From an uncultured Collinsella sp. (GTDB taxonomy: Bacteria > Actinomycetota > Coriobacteriia > Coriobacteriales > Coriobacteriaceae): 9,974 nt of DNA. Under the pieces are notes generated by a model. The model was not told the origin of the DNA, searched no databases, and worked only from the letters and a program-made list of their open reading frames with translations. The DNA is taken from contig CABSMK010000058.1 of assembly GCA_902478825.1 (NCBI GenBank), positions 1 to 9,974 of the forward strand, read 5' to 3'. The stretch's first letter is position 1; each line of letters starts with the position of its first letter. The position numbers and the translations under genes are program-made. This document shows, one piece after another, positions 6,429 to 9,974 of the stretch.

Positions 6429-7511
6429 TTACCAGATGCTCGGCCAGAGACCAAGCGGGCCAGCGCCCAGGATGCCAAGGACGAAGAGCAGCAGAATGCC
6501 CTTGGTCGGGGTCCAGCTGTGCTTAGCGAACATGTAGTAAAGCAGCAGCGTAAGCATAAGCGGGACAAGCTTCGGGACGATGGTGTTGAGGGTGTCGGCA
6601 ACAGAGAAGTTGACCGGATCCTCGGTAACGGTGCCGTAGGTAACGGACTCCATGCCGTTGCCCAGATCGGTGACGCCGCACTCGACAGGGTTGCCGTCGG
6701 CATCGGTGGCGGTGAGGGCGTCGCCGTCCTCATTAGTCATGGCGATGGTACCGGCCTCAGCGGTCTCGGTATCGATGCCCTCCATACCGGTGAAGTTCTC
6801 GGCCTCCTTCTCGGAGACGATCACGGTAGTGGCGGAGAGGCCACGGGTGGTGCCGTTGGGGATCTCGAGGTTGATCTGGGTGCCACCCATGGTGACGACC
6901 AGGCAACCGACGACGAAGACGCCCATGATGGAAGCGGCACGCGTAAAGGCCTGCATGTTGGCGGTCAAAGCGTCAATAGCGCTGGTGCCAAGCTTGTAGG
7001 ACCAGTTCATGAGCCAGAAGCGCAGAGCGAACTGGACGGCGTTGAAGATCACCAGGAAGATGATCGGCGCAGCGGCGTTGCCGTTGATGGCCATGTTGGA
7101 GGTGATGCCGGCCGTGATAGGCACGAGCGTCAGCCAGAACAGGGCGTCACCGATACCACCGAGCGGGCCCATTGCGGCGACGCGGACGGCGCGGATCGTG
7201 GGGATGTCAACCTTGTTCTGCTCGAGCGAAAGCACGATGCCCATAACAAAGGTGACGAGGAACGGGTGGGTGTTGAAGAACTCCAGGTTGTGGCTCATGG
7301 AAGCCGCGAGGTCGTTCTTGTTGGTGTGGATCTTCTCCAGACCGGGGATGATGGAGTAAAGCCAGCCAGCGGCCTGCATGCGCTCGTAGTTGAACGATGC
7401 CTGCAGGAAGCAGGAGCGCCAAGCCATCTTGTTGAGGGTCTTCTGGTCGAGCTGCGGAGCAGGAGTGAGATCCTCGTAGTGCTCCGGGATCACATACTCA
7501 TTAGATGCCAT
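6429..7511 (-). CDS. agaE: PTS mannose-family EIID component (AgaE/AgaD-like), with large insertion
   Basis: Integral membrane EIID subunit that, with EIIC, forms the sugar channel of a mannose-family phosphotransferase. Recognised from QASFNYERMQAAG near residues 37-49, NTHPFLVTFVMG near 80-91, the MGPLGGIGDALFW loop near 114-126 and LVPLMLTLL near the C-terminus. I use the ATG at 7511, with GGAGGTGA 8 bases upstream; the open frame begins at 7544 without such a site. The start overlaps the EIIC end by 11 bases, indicating translational coupling. At 360 residues it is about 70-80 longer than typical EIID proteins (about 270-300). The excess is one polar, Asp/Glu/Thr-rich block at residues about 222-297, between the segment GGTQINLEIP and the last hydrophobic domain, where E. 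coli AgaE and ManZ have only a short loop. By E. coli naming the nearest relative is AgaE for GalNAc, but the substrate is inferred from context. Confidence 0.9.
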   Translation of the reverse strand: MASNEYVIPEHYEDLTPAPQLDQKTLNKMAWRSCFLQASFNYERMQAAGWLYSIIPGLEKIHTNKNDLAASMSHNLEFFNTHPFLVTFVMGIVLSLEQNKVDIPTIRAVRVAAMGPLGGIGDALFWLTLVPITAGITSNMAINGNAAAPIIFLVIFNAVQFALRFWLMNWSYKLGTSAIDALTANMQAFTRAASIMGVFVVGCLVVTMGGTQINLEIPNGTTRGLSATTVIVSEKEAENFTGMEGIDTETAEAGTIAMTNEDGDALTATDADGNPVECGVTDLGNGMESVTYGTVTEDPVNFSVADTLNTIVPKLVPLMLTLLLYYMFAKHSWTPTKGILLLFVLGILGAGPLGLWPSIW

Positions 7512-8301
7512 CTTCGAAGTCACCTCCGTCAGAAACAGCTGCACCCTTCAGCTCGGTCTGCTGCTGGAAGTCCCAGAAAGCGATGCCGAAGCCGATGAGA
7601 GCGAGGATGAGCAGAGCAGGGGTTGCCAGCGAATCGTTGGCAACGGTGATGAGCGCGAGGCCAAAGCCCATGAGGAAGAAGCCCCACATATCGCGGTTCA
7701 TCATAACCTTGAGCAGGACGGCGAAGCCGACGAAGCGCATCATGCCGCCTGCAGCGGACAGACCGGTCTGCAGCCAAGTCGGGATGGCAGAAGCGATGGT
7801 CTGACCGATGGTAGCGCCAGCGATGAAGAACAGGGTGACGACGACAGCGAAGATCAGGCCAAGCAGAGCCATGGCGAAGTAGTTCAGGCGCTCGATGCCC
7901 TTGGTGTCCGCGTTGTGAGCCATGTTATCGGCCGTGGACATAAGCGGGGACATAAGCGTGAAGACCAGGGTAACGCCAAGCTGGCCAAGCAGAGCGAACG
8001 GAATGGCGAGGCCGACTGCCGCGTTGGGCTCGAGGCCCGTGGCGATAGCGAGAATGGCTGCCATGATGCCGCCGATGACGGCGTTAGGCGGCTGAGCGCC
8101 TCCGATCGGCATGTTGCCGATCGTCATGAGCTGATAGGTACCACCCACGAGAAGACCGGTGTTGAGGTCGCCAAGGATAAGACCGATGACGGCGCCGGTG
8201 ACGATGGGCTGATAGAGAGACTCGAGGAAGTCAAACTGGTCGATTGCCGCGATGAACGTGACGACGAAGACCAGAGCGATCTGGATGATCGAGTATTCCA
8301 T
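7501..8301 (-). CDS. agaW: PTS mannose-family EIIC component (AgaW-like)
   Basis: A 266-residue hydrophobic membrane protein, normal length for mannose-family EIIC. The pattern AAIDQFDFLESLYQPIVTGAVIG near the N-terminus, LGDLNTGLLVGGTYQLMTIG around residues 44-63, the GAQPPNAVIGG loop near 68-78 and ERLNYFAMALLG near 138-149 are EIIC family features, and the C-terminal FEDGI tail is like that of E. coli AgaW. It transports the sugar across the membrane while EIIB phosphorylates it. The start at 8301 has a strong AAAGGAGGAG ribosome binding site. It follows EIIB after a 90-base gap carrying a hairpin, the largest gap in the operon, and overlaps the EIID start. Confidence 0.93.
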   Translation of the reverse strand: MEYSIIQIALVFVVTFIAAIDQFDFLESLYQPIVTGAVIGLILGDLNTGLLVGGTYQLMTIGNMPIGGAQPPNAVIGGIMAAILAIATGLEPNAAVGLAIPFALLGQLGVTLVFTLMSPLMSTADNMAHNADTKGIERLNYFAMALLGLIFAVVVTLFFIAGATIGQTIASAIPTWLQTGLSAAGGMMRFVGFAVLLKVMMNRDMWGFFLMGFGLALITVANDSLATPALLILALIGFGIAFWDFQQQTELKGAAVSDGGDFEDGI

Positions 8302-8342
8302 CTTGCTCCTCCTTTCAAAATGAATGTACGCACTTTGGATAT

Positions 8343-8380
8343 CACGTACAGAACGTCAGGGTTTCACTCCTGACAACGTG
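8343..8380. other. Nested inverted repeats in the EIIB-EIIC gap
   Basis: Inner stem GTCAGG (8355-8360) with CCTGAC (8369-8374), 8-base loop; outer stem CACGT (8343-8347) with ACGTG (8376-8380). No T tract follows on the minus strand. It may be an mRNA processing or stability element separating the soluble-domain genes from the membrane-subunit genes. Confidence 0.55.
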
Positions 8381-8391
8381 GATCACGAGGA

Positions 8392-8874
8392 TTACGAGAA
8401 GAGCTTGCTCGTGTCCTCAACAGGCGTGCTCGGAACGCGCCTGATCTCCAACTCCACCCCCAATTCCTGCAGCTCTTTAAACGCAGCGACATCCTCGTCG
8501 TTAACTGCGACGGAGGTGGCGACTTGGCGCTTTCCTTCCGACATGTGCATGTTGCCGATGTTTACCTTCTTTATAGGCACACCGCCCTTGACGAGCGTAA
8601 GCACGTCTTCCGGTGTTTCGGCCACGATGAAGATCTTCTGGCGCGGGCTCGCCTTGCCAATGACGTCGATGGTCTTCTGCAGAGAGAAGAAACGCGTAGC
8701 GACGCCGGCGGGAGCGGCCATCTTCATGAGGTTCTGGCGCATGGTGTTGGACGCCACGTCGTCGTTGGCGACGAGGATGAGGTTGGAGCCCAGAGTGGAG
8801 TTCCACTGGGTGGCAACCTGACCATGAACCAGTCGGTTATCGATGCGGGTAAGAAGAATGTTGGGTTCTGCCAT
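8392..8874 (-). CDS. agaV: PTS mannose-family EIIB component (AgaV-like)
   Basis: A 160-residue cytoplasmic phosphocarrier, normal length for the family. The phosphorylation site is His17 in RIDNRLVHGQVATQW (residues 10-24). The segment TLVKGGVPIKKVNIGNMH (about 93-110) and the end VPSTPVEDTSKLF closely resemble, from memory, E. coli AgaV, which favours N-acetylgalactosamine as substrate over mannose. It accepts phosphate from EIIA and passes it to the sugar emerging from EIIC/EIID. The ATG at 8874 follows AAAGGAAG about 10 bases upstream and is 36 bases after the YajC-family gene. Related EIIB proteins handle unsaturated hyaluronan/chondroitin disaccharides and fructose, so substrate assignment remains inference. 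Confidence 0.93.
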   Translation of the reverse strand: MAEPNILLTRIDNRLVHGQVATQWNSTLGSNLILVANDDVASNTMRQNLMKMAAPAGVATRFFSLQKTIDVIGKASPRQKIFIVAETPEDVLTLVKGGVPIKKVNIGNMHMSEGKRQVATSVAVNDEDVAAFKELQELGVELEIRRVPSTPVEDTSKLFS

Positions 8875-8910
8875 GTTGATCAGCTTCCTTTCGTTATTTG
8901 CTGACGACAG

Positions 8911-9192
8911 TTACTTGATCTCCTGAATCGCGTAACGCGAAACATCTACGACGGCTCCGGATCGGACTTTGATCTGGACCTTCTCGCCTTCGATGCCTTT
9001 GACGGTTCCGTAGATACCGCCGGCGAAAAGAACCTCCTGACCCGGCTTGAGCTCGGTGTGCAGCTCCTTGAAGTACTTCTGCTTCTTCTTCATGTTGATT
9101 TGCGACCAGATGGTGTAAATCAAGCCCATGATGACAAGCAGGCCTAAAAGGGCGACCGAGGAGCTCAGGACGTTGGCTCCGAAATCGGCCAT
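8911..9192 (-). CDS. yajC: YajC-family membrane protein encoded inside the PTS operon
   Basis: A 93-residue protein with one N-terminal membrane segment (residues about 12-31), a basic stop (KKKQK, 35-39) and a small cytoplasmic beta domain containing the YajC pattern LKPGQEVLFAGGIYGTVKGI (48-67) and VVDVSRYAIQEI (81-92). YajC is an accessory subunit of the Sec translocon (SecDF-YajC). Its ATG overlaps the last base of the EIIA stop codon (TAATG), so it is translationally coupled to EIIA. YajC-like genes are known inside some streptococcal mannose-family PTS clusters, for example with unsaturated glucuronyl hydrolase, so this is probably a dedicated PTS-associated copy that helps insert or stabilise EIIC/EIID rather than the housekeeping YajC; that role is inference. 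Confidence 0.88.
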   Translation of the reverse strand: MADFGANVLSSSVALLGLLVIMGLIYTIWSQINMKKKQKYFKELHTELKPGQEVLFAGGIYGTVKGIEGEKVQIKVRSGAVVDVSRYAIQEIK

Positions 9193-9635
9193 TAGATGCC
9201 GTCCTCGTCGCCGAAGATATCCTCTTCCTCGGAGCCGGCAACGGATGCGACCGTCTGGGCGGTGACGCCCGTCTGTCCAACGGTCACGGCCTGCTCGCCA
9301 AGCTCGGCGAGCGTGGCATTGCCTCGGAGGAACAGAAGCTCAATAACCATGGGAAGGTTGGTGCCAGTCAGAACCTCGACGTTGTCGACATCCTGGGCAA
9401 TCATCATCGACTGGTTGAACGGGGTACCACCGAGCAAGTCGGTAAAGACGAGCACGCCATCGCACTCCTCGCGCATGGCGGTAATAGCGGCGCGGAGATC
9501 CTCACCGTAGGATGCGGCCTGGTCGCCCTCAAAAGGAACGACGGTAAAATCAGGCTGGTCGCCGGCAACCATCGCGATAGCGCTTGCAAGGCCGGGTGCG
9601 AACTGTCCATGACCGGTAAGAATAAAGCCAACCAT
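9192..9635 (-). CDS. agaF: PTS mannose-family EIIA component (AgaF-like)
   Basis: A 147-residue cytoplasmic EIIA domain, the usual length for a stand-alone mannose-family EIIA. It takes phosphate from HPr on His9 in LTGHGQFAPGL (residues 6-16) and passes it to EIIB; the conserved LVFTDLLGGTPFN (62-74) with Asp66 lies beside the active site. The C-terminus is strongly acidic (EEEDIFGDEDGI). The ATG at 9635 is preceded by GGAAGGG about 8 bases upstream, and that site is partly buried in a predicted leader hairpin. It is the first gene of the five-gene operon, and its stop codon overlaps the YajC-family start. Confidence 0.93.
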   Translation of the reverse strand: MVGFILTGHGQFAPGLASAIAMVAGDQPDFTVVPFEGDQAASYGEDLRAAITAMREECDGVLVFTDLLGGTPFNQSMMIAQDVDNVEVLTGTNLPMVIELLFLRGNATLAELGEQAVTVGQTGVTAQTVASVAGSEEEDIFGDEDGI

Positions 9636-9645
9636 TCAAATTTCC

Positions 9646-9688
9646 CTTCCGAAGGTGTGTACGATCTGAGTCCGATGATTTTCGGAAG
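9646..9688 (-). promoter_or_regulatory. Leader hairpin overlapping the EIIA ribosome binding site
   Basis: In the transcript CTTCCGAA (9688-9681) can pair perfectly with TTCGGAAG (9653-9646) over a 27-base loop. The second arm contains the GGAAG of the EIIA Shine-Dalgarno sequence, about 10 bases before the ATG, so the stem would hide it. A regulatory role is inference. Confidence 0.5.
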
Positions 9689-9750
9689 CCAGCGGGCACT
9701 TGCCCTTAAAGCTTCTTAGAAAGCGTTCTTTGAAGACCAGTGGTTTCTAA

Positions 9751-9766
9751 ACTGGTAGTAACCACG
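9751..9766. promoter_or_regulatory. Likely GntR/HutC-family operator in front of the PTS operon
   Basis: ACTGGTAGTAACCACG shares 13 identical bases (CTGGTAGTAACCA) with the agaS operator. It lies about 10-25 bases downstream of the transcription start inferred from the extended -10. ACCAGT at 9736-9741 forms a second dyad with ACTGGT (9751-9756), and GTGGTT (9740-9745) with AACCAC (9760-9765), so more than one dimer might bind. Confidence 0.75.
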
Positions 9767-9781
9767 TAATGTGTTGTTGTC

Positions 9782-9790
9782 ACTATATCA
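9782..9790 (-). promoter_or_regulatory. Extended -10 promoter of the PTS operon
   Basis: On the minus strand TGATATAGT matches the extended -10 form TGnTATAAT with one mismatch. No acceptable -35 box lies at the right distance. It is about 150 bases before the EIIA start codon. Confidence 0.55.
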
Positions 9791-9825
9791 CCCCAGAAGA
9801 GATCGCTTTCGCTGATTCAAACAGT

Positions 9826-9914
9826 AAAACGTTTTTGCACCGCTCACGGTGATATTTCGACCGTTTACCGCTCGTTAACACTTCTACCTGCGGTTTTGAA
9901 ACCGTTTCGAAACG
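9826..9914. repeat. Cluster of CG-centred palindromes
   Basis: AAAACGTTTT (9826-9835), the perfect 12-base palindrome CGTTTCGAAACG (9903-9914), GAAACcGTTTC (9898-9908) and GGTTTtgAAACC (9892-9903), with ACCGTTT directly repeated at 9860-9866 and 9901-9907. The form is that of LacI-family or catabolite-responsive operators; the binding protein is unknown. Confidence 0.6.
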
Positions 9915-9974
9915 CTTTGGCAAAAGAACGGATCTTTCCCGGTGTCTAAACAACGCAGGGCGGCTAAAAATCTG

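Larger units (their letters stand above)
9636..9974 (-). promoter_or_regulatory. Upstream regulatory region of the PTS operon (339 bases without a gene)
   Basis: No open frame here looks like a gene. Reading toward EIIA the region holds a cluster of A/T-flanked CG-centred palindromes (9826-9914), a 5-base GC hairpin (9838-9851, loop CTCA), an extended -10 promoter (9782-9790), a GntR-type operator (9751-9766), a CG-centred near-palindrome AGAAAGCGTTCT (9718-9729), and a leader hairpin overlapping the EIIA ribosome binding site. Whatever is transcribed to the right begins beyond the window. Confidence 0.7.

Noticed and set aside
6519..7598. 359-residue plus-strand open frame opposite EIID
   Set aside because: It is Gly/Asp/His-rich with no motif, mirrors the EIID codons and runs into the EIIC gene.
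9838..9851. GC hairpin CACCG-CTCA-CGGTG as a terminator
   Set aside because: Only five pairs and no T run directly after it on either strand.

Overview
The window looks like a chromosomal carbohydrate-utilisation locus from a GC-rich, anaerobic gut-type actinobacterium, most likely class Coriobacteriia and possibly Collinsella. That guess rests on GC-rich codon use combined with Firmicute-like gene content (mannose-family PTS with a YajC protein, LacX/LacC-type genes), strong AGGAGG-type ribosome binding sites and short operons. No rRNA, tRNA, IS element or CRISPR array is visible, so the taxonomic guess is an inference.

Layout, in the direction of transcription of the dominant minus strand. 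(1) 9974-9636: a 339-base regulatory region with an extended -10 promoter, a GntR/HutC-type operator, a leader hairpin covering the first ribosome binding site, and a cluster of palindromes further upstream. (2) 9635-6429: a five-gene operon encoding EIIA (agaF-like), a YajC-family membrane protein, EIIB (agaV-like), EIIC (agaW-like) and an unusually long EIID (agaE/agaD-like), ending at a strong intrinsic terminator. (3) 6243-5512: a GntR/HutC-family regulator. (4) 5397-4231: agaS, with its own promoter, an operator matching the one before the PTS operon, and its own terminator. (5) 4113-2944: nagA-type N-acetylhexosamine-6-phosphate deacetylase. (6) 2284-2868 on the plus strand: a flavodoxin-fold protein with its own terminator, convergent with nagA. 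(7) 2127-1: a second minus-strand operon with a LacX-like aldose 1-epimerase, LacC (tagatose-6-phosphate kinase), a decayed 3' fragment of a second nagA, and the first codons of a YhcH/YjgK/YiaL-family sugar anomerase that leaves the window.

Together the genes describe N-acetylgalactosamine (and/or galactosamine) catabolism by the tagatose-6-phosphate route: PTS uptake and phosphorylation, deacetylation (NagA), deamination/isomerisation (AgaS), phosphorylation (LacC). The tagatose-1,6-bisphosphate aldolase that would complete the route is not in the window. Two putative sugar anomer-interconverting proteins (LacX-like and YhcH-like) sit in the same operon as the kinase.

The points most worth a second look are the nagA 3' remnant lodged between lacC and the yhcH-like gene, the matched DasR/NagR-like operators in front of agaS and the PTS operon, the palindrome cluster at the right edge, and a roughly 75-residue acidic/polar insertion in EIID.
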